Assembly: GCF_030070105.1 (NCBI RefSeq)
Contig: NZ_JASJOO010000002.1
Location: 1,488,001 to 1,552,000, forward strand
Reading direction: 5' to 3'
Length of the DNA stretch: 64,000 nt
DNA from: Bermanella sp. WJH001
GTDB lineage: Bacteria; Pseudomonadota; Gammaproteobacteria; Pseudomonadales; Oceanobacteraceae
Made by a program: the position numbers and the translations under genes. Below are positions 34,083 through 42,481 of the stretch, one piece after another. The notes under the pieces were generated by a model. It had not been told where the DNA came from. It made no database searches and worked only from the letters and a program-made list of their open reading frames with translations. Position 1 is the stretch's first letter; each line of letters opens with the position of its first letter.

Positions 34083-35865
34083 TCAAAAACAAATACAAGA
34101 AAAACTCGGCTTCATCGAGAAATATGTAAAGGCAAATAACGCGGCAGAAGGCTCTAAGTTTGATGCAAATGCCAATGTCACTCATAAGAATCTCGCGACA
34201 TTAGAAGCTGAGTTGATGAAAGATGCGATCATTCAAGTGAATCGCGCAAAGGTCACCGAAAAAATTCAGGCTCTATTTGGTAATGAGTTAGCCTGTGAGT
34301 ATATCCGCCAAATAGAGGCTCACGAAATATACGTTCACGATGAAACCAGCTTAAAACCCTATTGTGCCTCAATCACTATGTATCCTTTTTTATTAGACGG
34401 CTTAACCAAACTGGGTGGTGAATCAAAGGCTCCTCGACATTTAGAATCTTTTTGCGGTTCGTTTGTCAATTTGGTCTTTGCTATTAGCGCGCAATTTGCA
34501 GGCGCCATTGCAACCGTTGAATTTCTGATTTATTTCGATCATTTCGCACGCATTGATTATGGCGATGACTACTTAGCACAACACCCAGAAAAAATAGCGA
34601 ATCATTTACAACATGTCGTATATGCCCTCAACCAGCCGGCTGCAGCTCGTGGTTACCAAAGTGTATTTTGGAACATTTCTATTTATGATCAATATTATTT
34701 TGAATCTATGTTTGGTGCATTTGTTTTTCCGCCATTGGATTCAGGGCAAAAAGAATTGGTAAAACCCTTGTGGGATAACATAAATCAGTTACAGCATTTT
34801 TTCATGAACTGGTTTAACGATGAACGTAAAAAAGCCATCCTTACCTTCCCAGTGGTTACCGCCGCTATGCTGACTGAAAATGGTCAGTGTAAGGATCTCC
34901 CATTTGTGCAATTTTGTTCACAGCAATTAGCCAATGGAAATAGTTTTTTCACTTACCTTTCGGATAACGCCGACTCTCTTGCATCATGCTGTCGCTTGCG
35001 TAACGAAATGACCGACAATACCTTTTCTTATACTTTAGGTGCAGGTGGTATTTCCACGGGATCCGTCAATGTCATCACGATGAACATCAACCGGTTAGTT
35101 CAAAATAAACAAGACATTGCTGAAAATGTACGCAAAATTCATAAATACCAAATTGCTTATCGACAAATTATGGATGAATACCAGGATCAAGGCATGCTGC
35201 CTGTTTATGATGCGGGTTTTATTAATCTAAACAAACAGTTTTTAACCATTGGCATAAACGGCATGGTCGAAGCAGCAGAAAGCCAAGGCATACAAGCAGG
35301 TAATAATGAGGAATATAAAACTTTTGTTCGCGATCACTTAAAGATCATTTACGACGAAAATAAAGCGGCCAAACACACCACCGGGTATTTATTTAATACT
35401 GAGTTTGTTCCCGCTGAAAACCTTGGCGTTAAAAATGCGAAGTGGGATAAAGCCGATGGGTTAGCTGTCAATCGAGATTGTTATAATAGTTATTTTTATG
35501 TAGTTGAAGACGAAAACTGTCATACCTTAGATAAATTTATATTACATGGTAAAGACATGATCGAATATTTAGATGGTGGATCAGCTCTGCACCTGAATTT
35601 AGCCGAGTCCCTTTCTCAAACCCAATATTTGCAATTATTTAATATTGCAGCAAAAACAGGCTGCAATTACTTTTGCATAAACGTCAAAATCACCATTTGT
35701 AATGAATGTGAAACCATAGATAAACGAACGGTTTACCAATGCCCAGCCTGCAATAGCCGTAATGTTGATCATGGTACGCGGGTGATAGGTTACTTAAAAC
35801 GTGTCAGTGCTTTTAGTCACGCTCGTCAACACGAACACGACAGACGTTTCTACCACACCCGCTAA
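34069..35865 (+). CDS. nrdD: NrdD, class III anaerobic ribonucleoside-triphosphate reductase, without ATP-cone
   Basis: 598 residues from ATG 34069 (AAGG 9 bp upstream; ATG 34060 is the alternative). The C-terminus has the zinc-ribbon CNEC ... CPAC and the glycyl-radical loop RVIGYL (Gly near residue 574). It is shorter than E. coli NrdD (about 712): the protein starts directly in the catalytic barrel region and has no recognisable N-terminal ATP-cone, so the usual dATP shut-off site appears missing. It supplies dNTPs during anaerobic growth. Overlap with nrdG suggests coupled translation. Confidence 0.9.
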   Translation: MLQLDQKQIQEKLGFIEKYVKANNAAEGSKFDANANVTHKNLATLEAELMKDAIIQVNRAKVTEKIQALFGNELACEYIRQIEAHEIYVHDETSLKPYCASITMYPFLLDGLTKLGGESKAPRHLESFCGSFVNLVFAISAQFAGAIATVEFLIYFDHFARIDYGDDYLAQHPEKIANHLQHVVYALNQPAAARGYQSVFWNISIYDQYYFESMFGAFVFPPLDSGQKELVKPLWDNINQLQHFFMNWFNDERKKAILTFPVVTAAMLTENGQCKDLPFVQFCSQQLANGNSFFTYLSDNADSLASCCRLRNEMTDNTFSYTLGAGGISTGSVNVITMNINRLVQNKQDIAENVRKIHKYQIAYRQIMDEYQDQGMLPVYDAGFINLNKQFLTIGINGMVEAAESQGIQAGNNEEYKTFVRDHLKIIYDENKAAKHTTGYLFNTEFVPAENLGVKNAKWDKADGLAVNRDCYNSYFYVVEDENCHTLDKFILHGKDMIEYLDGGSALHLNLAESLSQTQYLQLFNIAAKTGCNYFCINVKITICNECETIDKRTVYQCPACNSRNVDHGTRVIGYLKRVSAFSHARQHEHDRRFYHTR

Positions 35866-35888
35866 CTCGCTCTCCAATTTTAATAACG

Positions 35889-35912
35889 TCCTACATGGGT
35901 TGCCGTGTAGGA
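35889..35912. repeat. Weak stem-loop after nrdD
   Basis: TCCTACA and TGTAGGA are inverted repeats 10 bp apart, 24 bp after the nrdD stop. No T-run follows, so it is at best a weak terminator. Confidence 0.35.
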
Positions 35913-36073
35913 TGAACATTCATTACAAGCTGCGTACTTTGTCATCGCTCAGCCAAAGCCAACTTAGTGCTATATAAATTATCTCAATAAAGACTAAATC
36001 GTCTAAACGCGGCACACCCATTTAAGCTCACTTGGCTAGGCTAAATGTATCACCTCACATGTTTGGAGATAAC

Positions 36074-37663
36074 ATGAGCCGCTCACTAAAATTCATTCCC
36101 CTGCTCATTTTGGGCATCTGTTTAAGCGCCTGTATTGATTTAGGCAGTGATGACAAAAAAAACGCTGAAGACTGTTCTGCCGGTGACCAAGCCGCTTGTG
36201 ACACTCTTGATGCTGAATTAGAACTTGCAAACCAAGCCTGCGATGACGGTGAAGTGGATCAATGTCTACGTGCGGCTGCACTGGATGCTTTAATAGCCAG
36301 TATTCCTCAAGGGTTAATAATTGCCTCATCAACCGCCAGTGCCGAAGCGGGCAACAGCAGTGAATTTGCCAGTAAAAAAGAAGCCGCCAGTGCATTTTTA
36401 GATACCATTCGGGGTGCCACAGACTTAGCCAGTTGCCTTGATGCCATTCCAAGCAAACCCCAAGTCTCTTCACCTCTTTGTTACGGGCCAGCCCTTGATT
36501 ACATCGATCATCCTGATTCATCTGGCGGTACGCAAGACGGGCAATTGCCAACGGGGGACCTAGGTTTATGGGTCGCCAATGAGCCTGCAACCGGCGAAGC
36601 CTGCGCTGCGGCCAAGTTAAACGAGCTAGTAGCCAAAGCCGCATATAATGTTGACCTTGCTGTGGGCAGCATGGGCATGATGGTGTGTGCCGCCGCCTTG
36701 TTAGGCAAAGAGCTGCCTGAAAGTGGCGCGACCTTAGACTTAAGCTCTCAACTTTCCAGCATAAGTAGTAGCAGCAACCAGTCTGGTATTGAAATCAAAA
36801 CCGCTAAAGTGATTCACAAAACCCTCAACGCCAGTACAGGCTATGAAACCCAAATTGTAGGTACACTGAATAACCAAGAGATTGATCTAACCGTGTTACA
36901 CGACAGTGATAACGATAAAGGCATTCTCACAATAGAAACCACAGAAAGCCAAGATCAAGCCTCCAACTTACGTGGGGTATCGGTCATATATGATCTATCT
37001 AGTAGCCAAGTAAAATACCGCATGATCGCGTCCCTTGCTCAACCTCAAGGCAGCGCCGAGCCCAGTGTCAGTTATGCCAGCGACGGCCAAGTGAGCCTAC
37101 AAGCCGGAGAAGACATTCATGTGATGCAAGCGCAAATCAATCCAACCGACGGTTACGGCAGTTTAGCCTATGCATGGAAAGCAGGTGGCGGTGATGACCA
37201 TTATCGCGCCTTAAACGTAGTGACCGAAAGTACAAGCAATGGCACAGGCCGCGCATATTATGGTTATGTACCATCGCCCACCTCGGGCAGCGAAACCATC
37301 AACCTTGATTTATCTGCAGCTGATGCAGGCATGATTTGCAACTGGGCAGGCCCTGGTAACAGTCACAACACAGTGGACAAGGTGCAATATCAGGCCTTAG
37401 CCCTAAGTTCAGGTGAATGGAGTGCCACCACATCCAATATTCGTTACGTGCCTACGGTGAGCTGTGACATGAATGCCAATACAGGCACCTTCACACCCGC
37501 ATTTGGTGGACCAAATAATTCAAGCCATACCCCAACTACCCACGAACAAACCGTCATTACAAACGGTACCCTTGACTCATCAAGTGGCGCAGTTAGCAAT
37601 GACCTACTTGATAAAGCCAGTATTAACTTCACATTACCCAGTGCACCAACGGCGCCTCAATAA
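36074..37663 (+). CDS. Large predicted lipoprotein of unknown function
   Basis: 529 residues from ATG 36074, which has GGAG upstream; earlier in-frame starts are rejected because the signal sequence begins here. Lipoprotein signal with lipobox LSAC (Cys20). The first 45 mature residues have regularly spaced Cys and acidic residues (DCSAGDQAACDTLD, ACDDGEVDQC), faintly Sel1-like. The remainder is Ser/Thr/Gly/Asn-rich and probably beta-rich. I do not recognise a family. It stands alone between two terminators. Confidence 0.75.
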   Translation: MSRSLKFIPLLILGICLSACIDLGSDDKKNAEDCSAGDQAACDTLDAELELANQACDDGEVDQCLRAAALDALIASIPQGLIIASSTASAEAGNSSEFASKKEAASAFLDTIRGATDLASCLDAIPSKPQVSSPLCYGPALDYIDHPDSSGGTQDGQLPTGDLGLWVANEPATGEACAAAKLNELVAKAAYNVDLAVGSMGMMVCAAALLGKELPESGATLDLSSQLSSISSSSNQSGIEIKTAKVIHKTLNASTGYETQIVGTLNNQEIDLTVLHDSDNDKGILTIETTESQDQASNLRGVSVIYDLSSSQVKYRMIASLAQPQGSAEPSVSYASDGQVSLQAGEDIHVMQAQINPTDGYGSLAYAWKAGGGDDHYRALNVVTESTSNGTGRAYYGYVPSPTSGSETINLDLSAADAGMICNWAGPGNSHNTVDKVQYQALALSSGEWSATTSNIRYVPTVSCDMNANTGTFTPAFGGPNNSSHTPTTHEQTVITNGTLDSSSGAVSNDLLDKASINFTLPSAPTAPQ

Positions 37664-37677
37664 GTTGCGCCAATAAC

Positions 37678-37714
37678 AAAAAAGCCGTTTACATAAAATG
37701 TAAACGGCTTTTTT
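37678..37714. terminator. Strong bidirectional terminator
   Basis: AAAAAA-GCCGTTTACA, loop TAAAA, TGTAAACGGC-TTTTTT: a 10-bp perfect stem with poly-A and poly-T flanks. Confidence 0.95.
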
Positions 37715-37862
37715 GTTAGCCACTAAACGCTATAACAGCACTCAGCAAATAGAGCGCCTCACTCAAGCCGATGAATCATGGCAATGGCTCGGCCAGCCCT
37801 GTATCATGCCCAGCAATTTTTAAGGGTGCTTGCACCCAGCTACAAATGTACGGTATTTCAAT

Positions 37863-39176
37863 ATGACAAAACCTCAGACCGCCGCCCTGTTGGCCACCGC
37901 AAAAACTCACATGCCACTAGGTGTGGCTGACAGTTATCGCTACTGGGGTGAAGACAACACTGTATTTGTAAAAAGCATGAAAGACGGCACCATCACAGAT
38001 GAAGACGGCCAGGTCTATGTGGACTTTAGATTGGCGTACGGTCCCATTATTTTAGGTTACCGTGATAGCCGAGTTGACCAAGCCGTCGTGGATGCCATTA
38101 CCAATGTGGGCACCATTTCTGGTTTCTCAACTGGACTGGATTCTGAGGTCATTAGTCTGGTTAAAACAATGTGCCCTAACATTGAGAAAATGCGTTTTGC
38201 TAACTCAGGCACCGAAGCGGTAATTGGTGCGGTGCGCACCGCCCGTGGATTTACGGGTCGTAATAAAATTGTGGTGGTTGAAGGGGGCTTTCACGGCCTG
38301 TATGACGAGATGATGTGGAAGTCAGATGTGGATAACTGGGACAATACCACTCAAGCAGCGCCAGAGATTAAACCGTTTGGTGGCGGCATTCCTGAAAGTT
38401 CACAAGAGCACCTAGAAACCGTGCCATTAAATGATTTTAATACGATTGATGACGTTTTCAAACGTGTAGGTAACGACATTGCAGCCATTGTGATCGAGCC
38501 TATTTTAGGTAACTGCGGCAGCATCGCTTCAACCCAAGAATACATGCAAAAGCTGCGTGACATGTGTGATGCCAATGGTTCACTGTTAATTATGGATGAA
38601 GTCAAAACCGGCTTTCGTGTGGCCAAAGGTGGCGCACAAGAACTGTATGGTATTAAAGCCGATCTCACCACTTATGCAAAAGCCATGGGTAACGGTTACC
38701 CTGTGGCCGCGTTTGGTGGGCGTGCTGATGTGATGGACGTGATCAGCTTTAACAAAAATGGTGTCACTCATGGCGGTACTTATACCGCAAACATGATTGC
38801 GTTAAGTGCAGCAAAAGCCACCCTCACAATTTTGAATGAAACCAACGCTTACGACACCATTAATAAAGTAGGTGCACAGATTCAACAAGTATTGTCTCGT
38901 GTATTTACTAAACACGGTATCGAGCACAAATTCGCAGGGCCTGATTCCATGTTCGGTGTGCACTTTGGCAGCGAAGTGCCACAAAATTATCGCGATTGGA
39001 AAAAAACCAACAGCGATTTATATACAACTTTTGCTCACAACTTAATTGCTAACGGCGTTATGTTAGAACCGGATTCTCGCGAACCTTGGTTTATTTGTGA
39101 AGCACACCAAGGGGTGGATTTAAACTGGCTTGAAAACGTAGCGGATCAAGCCATGGCAAAAGCACTTAATCCATAA
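37863..39176 (+). CDS. Class III PLP-dependent aminotransferase, glutamate-1-semialdehyde-aminotransferase-like
   Basis: 437 residues from ATG 37863. Fold-type I PLP enzyme: RFANSGTEAVIGAVRTARGFTGR (phosphate site), EGGFHGLYDE, LLIMDEVKTGFR (cofactor Asp) and the Schiff-base lysine in TTYAKAMGNGYPVAAFGG. It resembles HemL-related aminotransferases but is not HemL in context, and the substrate cannot be read from sequence. A single-gene unit between terminators. There is no obvious ribosome site near the start. Confidence 0.8.
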   Translation: MTKPQTAALLATAKTHMPLGVADSYRYWGEDNTVFVKSMKDGTITDEDGQVYVDFRLAYGPIILGYRDSRVDQAVVDAITNVGTISGFSTGLDSEVISLVKTMCPNIEKMRFANSGTEAVIGAVRTARGFTGRNKIVVVEGGFHGLYDEMMWKSDVDNWDNTTQAAPEIKPFGGGIPESSQEHLETVPLNDFNTIDDVFKRVGNDIAAIVIEPILGNCGSIASTQEYMQKLRDMCDANGSLLIMDEVKTGFRVAKGGAQELYGIKADLTTYAKAMGNGYPVAAFGGRADVMDVISFNKNGVTHGGTYTANMIALSAAKATLTILNETNAYDTINKVGAQIQQVLSRVFTKHGIEHKFAGPDSMFGVHFGSEVPQNYRDWKKTNSDLYTTFAHNLIANGVMLEPDSREPWFICEAHQGVDLNWLENVADQAMAKALNP

Positions 39177-39203
39177 TCGGCCGATAGATTAGATACACAA
39201 ATT

Positions 39204-39234
39204 AAAAACGCATTCATAATGAATGCGTTTTTTT
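39204..39234. terminator. Strong terminator after the aminotransferase
   Basis: AAAAACGCATTC, loop ATAAT, GAATGCGTTTTTTT: a 12-bp stem plus T-run. Confidence 0.93.
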
Positions 39235-39744
39235 GTGATCAACCAAAGCATTTTAAATATGAGTTCATGTTTGCTGCCATATTTTAACTCACCCCCCATT
39301 AACTTCTCAATTTTAAAAACACGTATTTAGGTTGACCATTAATGTCCAGAAAATTAAAAAAAACCTAAACATGGCGAATAATGTGTAACCGGTATGCTTT
39401 AAAGAGAAAATAATTAATATTTCATAATGTCAAAATAGGTCAATACCCGTTTAAACCGTGTCATAACAAAGCAGTCTTGTTTGTGTGCACATCATTAAAC
39501 AATAGAATTTATCTCAATAAGTTTATTATCAGCACTCGTAAATGTATGAATTATAAAGAGTTAATAGACAAATTAAAAAATGTACATTTTAAAATAGATA
39601 CAGCCCGCCACAAATACCCTACTTGCTCACCGCCTTTACTAAGAAATAAATTGGCCTATGATTTTAACGTTCGAAAAATAAACTTTTTTGAATATTAAAT
39701 CATGGAAGTAATTTATTAATAATAAATAATAAAGGCCCCATCCA
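39235..39744. other. AT-rich 510-bp intergenic region upstream of the polyesterase
   Basis: No convincing gene is seen. A 50-codon frame beginning at ATG 39546 has no ribosome site and no recognisable motif. The region probably holds the promoter of the secreted hydrolase at 39745; the AT-rich composition prevents picking one with confidence. Confidence 0.4.
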
Positions 39745-40683
39745 ATGAAAAAAAACATATTTAAAAACGCGTGCTTAAGTGCTGCAGCAATCGCATTCTC
39801 ATTATCCGCACACAGTGGCGGTGGCGGTGATGGTGGTGGCAGTGATGGCCTACCCTTACCAGATACCTGCACCTCAAACTGTGGCTATGAAGTTGGGCCT
39901 AACCCGACACTCAGTGCATTACAAGCTAGCCAAGGTCCACTTTCCGTCAGCTCGACAATTGTTCCAAGCAGTGTAAATGGTTTTGGTGGCGGTACGATTT
40001 ATTACCCAAGTAATGCGGCACAAGAATTAGCGGCCATTGCTGTGGCCCCTGGTTTCACCAACTATCAATCAGCCATTCAATGGTGGGGGCCGTTATTAGC
40101 CTCACACGGTTATGTGGTGATTACGATTGATACCAATGGCCGCTTTGATAACCCAAGCAGTCGCAGCTTACAATTAGATGCGGCACTGAGTCATTTAATT
40201 GCAGAAGGCAAAAGTGCAAGCAGCGCCATATCTGGTTTAGTGGATGAAAATCGCTTAGCCACCATGGGCTTCTCCATGGGTGGTGGCGGCTCATTGATCA
40301 GTGCCTCCCGTAACCGCTTAAGCGCAGCCGTACCATTGGCCCCTTGGAATAGTGGCGGCAATAACTTTGATCAAATTGGTGTGCCCACCATGATCATGGC
40401 GTGTGAAAATGATTCAACCGCCAGTGTAAACTCACATGCTAGTCCGTTTTATAACACCATTCCAAACAGCACTGACAAAGCCTACATGGAAATCACCAAC
40501 GGCCCACACAATTGTGCTAATGGTAATAATGGCAACGGTAACGATGCCTTACTATCCACCTATGGTGTATCTTGGATGAAGCGCTTCCTAGATAAAGACC
40601 AACGCTACGCACAATTCTTATGTGGCCCTAACCACATGGCAAACCCATCGATTAATGAATACCGAGACACATGTAATTATTAA
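39745..40683 (+). CDS. Secreted PET-hydrolase-like (type II) polyesterase/cutinase
   Basis: 312 residues. Signal peptide (about 1-22) then a Gly-rich linker (GGGGDGGGSDG) with a Cys42/Cys46 pair. The mature domain follows Ideonella PETase closely as I remember it: GPNPT, QSAIQWWGPLLASHGYVVITIDTN, GFSMGGGGSLISA, APWNSG, ACENDS, GPHNCAN. Catalytic triad Ser177-Asp223-His255. Cys220/Cys257 correspond to the PETase-specific disulfide and Cys293/Cys310 to the C-terminal one. The subsite Trp is Trp201. Differences: Phe104 for the PETase Tyr, Phe176 before the nucleophile, Asn256 at the Ser238 position. It hydrolyses polyesters or lipids; activity on PET is inference. The downstream chaperone genes are discussed separately. 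Confidence 0.9.
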   Translation: MKKNIFKNACLSAAAIAFSLSAHSGGGGDGGGSDGLPLPDTCTSNCGYEVGPNPTLSALQASQGPLSVSSTIVPSSVNGFGGGTIYYPSNAAQELAAIAVAPGFTNYQSAIQWWGPLLASHGYVVITIDTNGRFDNPSSRSLQLDAALSHLIAEGKSASSAISGLVDENRLATMGFSMGGGGSLISASRNRLSAAVPLAPWNSGGNNFDQIGVPTMIMACENDSTASVNSHASPFYNTIPNSTDKAYMEITNGPHNCANGNNGNGNDALLSTYGVSWMKRFLDKDQRYAQFLCGPNHMANPSINEYRDTCNY

Positions 40684-40695
40684 TTGATATTTAAA

Positions 40696-40711
40696 GGGCA
40701 AGAAATTGCCC
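40696..40711 (+). terminator. Short stem-loop after the polyesterase gene
   Basis: GGGCAA, loop GAAA, TTGCCC: a 6-bp stem with a GNRA tetraloop 12 bp after the stop codon. There is no T-run, so it may protect mRNA more than terminate. Confidence 0.5.
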
Positions 40712-40712
40712 G

Positions 40713-40762
40713 CTTAACATTGTAGATAGCTCAATGAATTTGCGCTTATTTACAATGTTAAG
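40713..40762. repeat. 12-bp perfect inverted repeat between polyesterase and first chaperone-like gene
   Basis: CTTAACATTGTA (40713-40724) and TACAATGTTAAG (40751-40762) with a 26-bp loop. It could be an mRNA structure tuning the chaperone level, or an operator. Confidence 0.65.
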
Positions 40763-40820
40763 TAGATTGTGATTCATACACTTAAAAAATATTAACAATA
40801 ATAAAAAGTAGATAATCAAT

Positions 40821-41747
40821 ATGTTGAAGAAAAACCCCGTTATCGTACTGACTGCAAGTATTTCTATTATTGCCATCATTTTTTTTGTAATGGGTAACGA
40901 TAACGCTCAAAACATCATATCCAACAACCAGCTATCACAATCACACTCACAAACCTTCAGCCACGCCTCGCAACACACAGATACCATTGCCAACCAGTGG
41001 CAGTGGGCCGCTCTTAATGAGCAAGCTGAAATTCAACCCCAGAAAAAACCCCTGCCCTTTACCCCTAAGTTTGTATATGAAGCACTAAAGGCGGTAAAAC
41101 TAGATGAAAACGGCAACGTCATTTACGACCATGACGCGCTACTGTCATTAGATGAGGCGCTACTTAGAATTCAAAACAAACTGGATAGTGAATCTCTAGC
41201 AATATTACAAGCCATCATAAAAGACGGTTTACCGGGCAAAGCCGGCGAACAAACTGCAAAAATAGTGGGCGACTACTATCACTTTTTAGAAGCCAAAGAC
41301 GAATTTAGCCGCACCAGTGAAGCCTTAGCCGATACCGGTGTGCACAAAAGTGTTAGCGCAGTCGAAAACGATGAGCTGTTATATTCAGAGCTGCAAGCAC
41401 TAAGAGAAGTACATCTGGGCCATGATGTGAGCAACGGCTTATTTCGTATCACAGATGCCGATGCACAATACATGTTTGCCAGCATGAAGCTTGACCTTGA
41501 TAACAATCTTTCTGAAGAAGAAAAATTAGAAAAGCGTCGTGATATTCAAGAACAACACACACAACGCTCAATCAATATTGCCCATTGGCCAGAGCGTTAT
41601 CGCGCGTTTCAACAAGCCAAACAAACTATACTATCCGCTAAACTAAATGACAGCGAAACACAGTTACAACTCACAGACTTATTAAATAGCCACTTTAACC
41701 CTGACGAACAAAAACGCATATCCCACTTAAGCCTTGATAAAATATAA
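40821..41747 (+). CDS. Lipase-chaperone (Lif/foldase)-like membrane-anchored protein
   Basis: 308 residues. One N-terminal membrane helix (about 6-25), a flexible Ser/Gln/His-rich linker (30-75), then an all-helical domain. The pattern ALREVHLGHDVSNGLF ... DNNLSEEEKLEKRRDIQEQ (about 193-250) matches the C-terminal half of lipase secretion chaperones (Lif: LGxEvaexlF then SxxEKaxxL). LSLDEALLRIQNKLDSESLAILQAIIK would be the first mini-domain. Known Lif proteins wrap a lipase in the periplasm and fold it. The start is 137 bp after the polyesterase, so that enzyme is the obvious candidate client. Divergent from textbook Lif. Confidence 0.68.
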   Translation: MLKKNPVIVLTASISIIAIIFFVMGNDNAQNIISNNQLSQSHSQTFSHASQHTDTIANQWQWAALNEQAEIQPQKKPLPFTPKFVYEALKAVKLDENGNVIYDHDALLSLDEALLRIQNKLDSESLAILQAIIKDGLPGKAGEQTAKIVGDYYHFLEAKDEFSRTSEALADTGVHKSVSAVENDELLYSELQALREVHLGHDVSNGLFRITDADAQYMFASMKLDLDNNLSEEEKLEKRRDIQEQHTQRSINIAHWPERYRAFQQAKQTILSAKLNDSETQLQLTDLLNSHFNPDEQKRISHLSLDKI

Positions 41748-41764
41748 AACAACAGGCCAATATA

Positions 41765-42475
41765 ATGGGCGCGATATTTAACCAAGACAGGGTCACACAT
41801 AAAATATTCAGCTTATCTGTGCTGATTTTTTTGATTATCTTTGTGGTAAGTAAACACCTTGATTTACATCACCCGCCTACAGCTAACAACCCGTTGTCCC
41901 ATCAATGGTTGCAACCCACTGAACTAAATACTCAATATCCTCAGTTAATTAGTGAGCGTCACTGGGCATTGGACTTTACTCAAATTGAACACATCATCAA
42001 TAACCTTGAAAGTGATTCAAACCATAGGCTTTTAATCAATTCAGACCTTAACGATAAACTACCGCAGATTCTTTTGGCATTAGATGACACCCCCTCACAA
42101 ACACAATGGCAACGGCTACATTTTTTAATTAACAAAAGCCTAGGCGACAACATGGGTAATGAACTTTATACCCTGTTAACTAATTATTACCTTTACCAAC
42201 AACAGGTCACACAATACGCCCATCAAATACAACAATCTAATGCACAACAAAAACGGGTACTCTTAAGCAATCATCACCAGTTACATGTTAACTTACAGTC
42301 CCATTATTTTGGCACTGATACCGCTAGTAAGTTATTTAATAAAAAGAACAAAGTAGCCCATTACTTAAATTCGATACGTATCATTAACATGGATGATTCA
42401 CTAACCAATCAACAAAAAAAAGAACAGCTGGCGTTATTATCTAAACACTACAAACAATCACTTATACAGCGGTAA
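41765..42475 (+). CDS. Second, shorter lipase-chaperone-like membrane-anchored protein
   Basis: 236 residues. N-terminal membrane helix (about 12-29), short linker, then helices rich in Gln, His and Leu. The segment LHVNLQSHYFGTDTASKLFNKKNKVAHYLNSIRIINMDDSLTNQQKKEQLALLSKHY repeats the Lif-like pattern (FG ... LF ... SLxxxxKxxxL) seen in the gene before. It starts 17 bp after that gene and ends 6 bp before the next, so all three are probably one operon. It appears to be a diverged paralogue with the first mini-domain reduced. Function inferred only. Confidence 0.55.
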   Translation: MGAIFNQDRVTHKIFSLSVLIFLIIFVVSKHLDLHHPPTANNPLSHQWLQPTELNTQYPQLISERHWALDFTQIEHIINNLESDSNHRLLINSDLNDKLPQILLALDDTPSQTQWQRLHFLINKSLGDNMGNELYTLLTNYYLYQQQVTQYAHQIQQSNAQQKRVLLSNHHQLHVNLQSHYFGTDTASKLFNKKNKVAHYLNSIRIINMDDSLTNQQKKEQLALLSKHYKQSLIQR

Positions 42476-42481
42476 TGTATT

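Noticed and set aside
36105-36644. 179-codon minus-strand frame opposite the lipoprotein gene
   Set aside because: Shadow of the lipoprotein reading frame; Arg/Leu/Trp-rich composition typical of antisense frames.
37863-39176. HemL (glutamate-1-semialdehyde aminomutase)
   Set aside because: The fold is shared, but signature regions and the isolated context do not support the haem enzyme specifically.
39477-39698. 73-codon frame before the polyesterase
   Set aside because: AT-rich by chance, no ribosome site at either possible start, no recognisable sequence.
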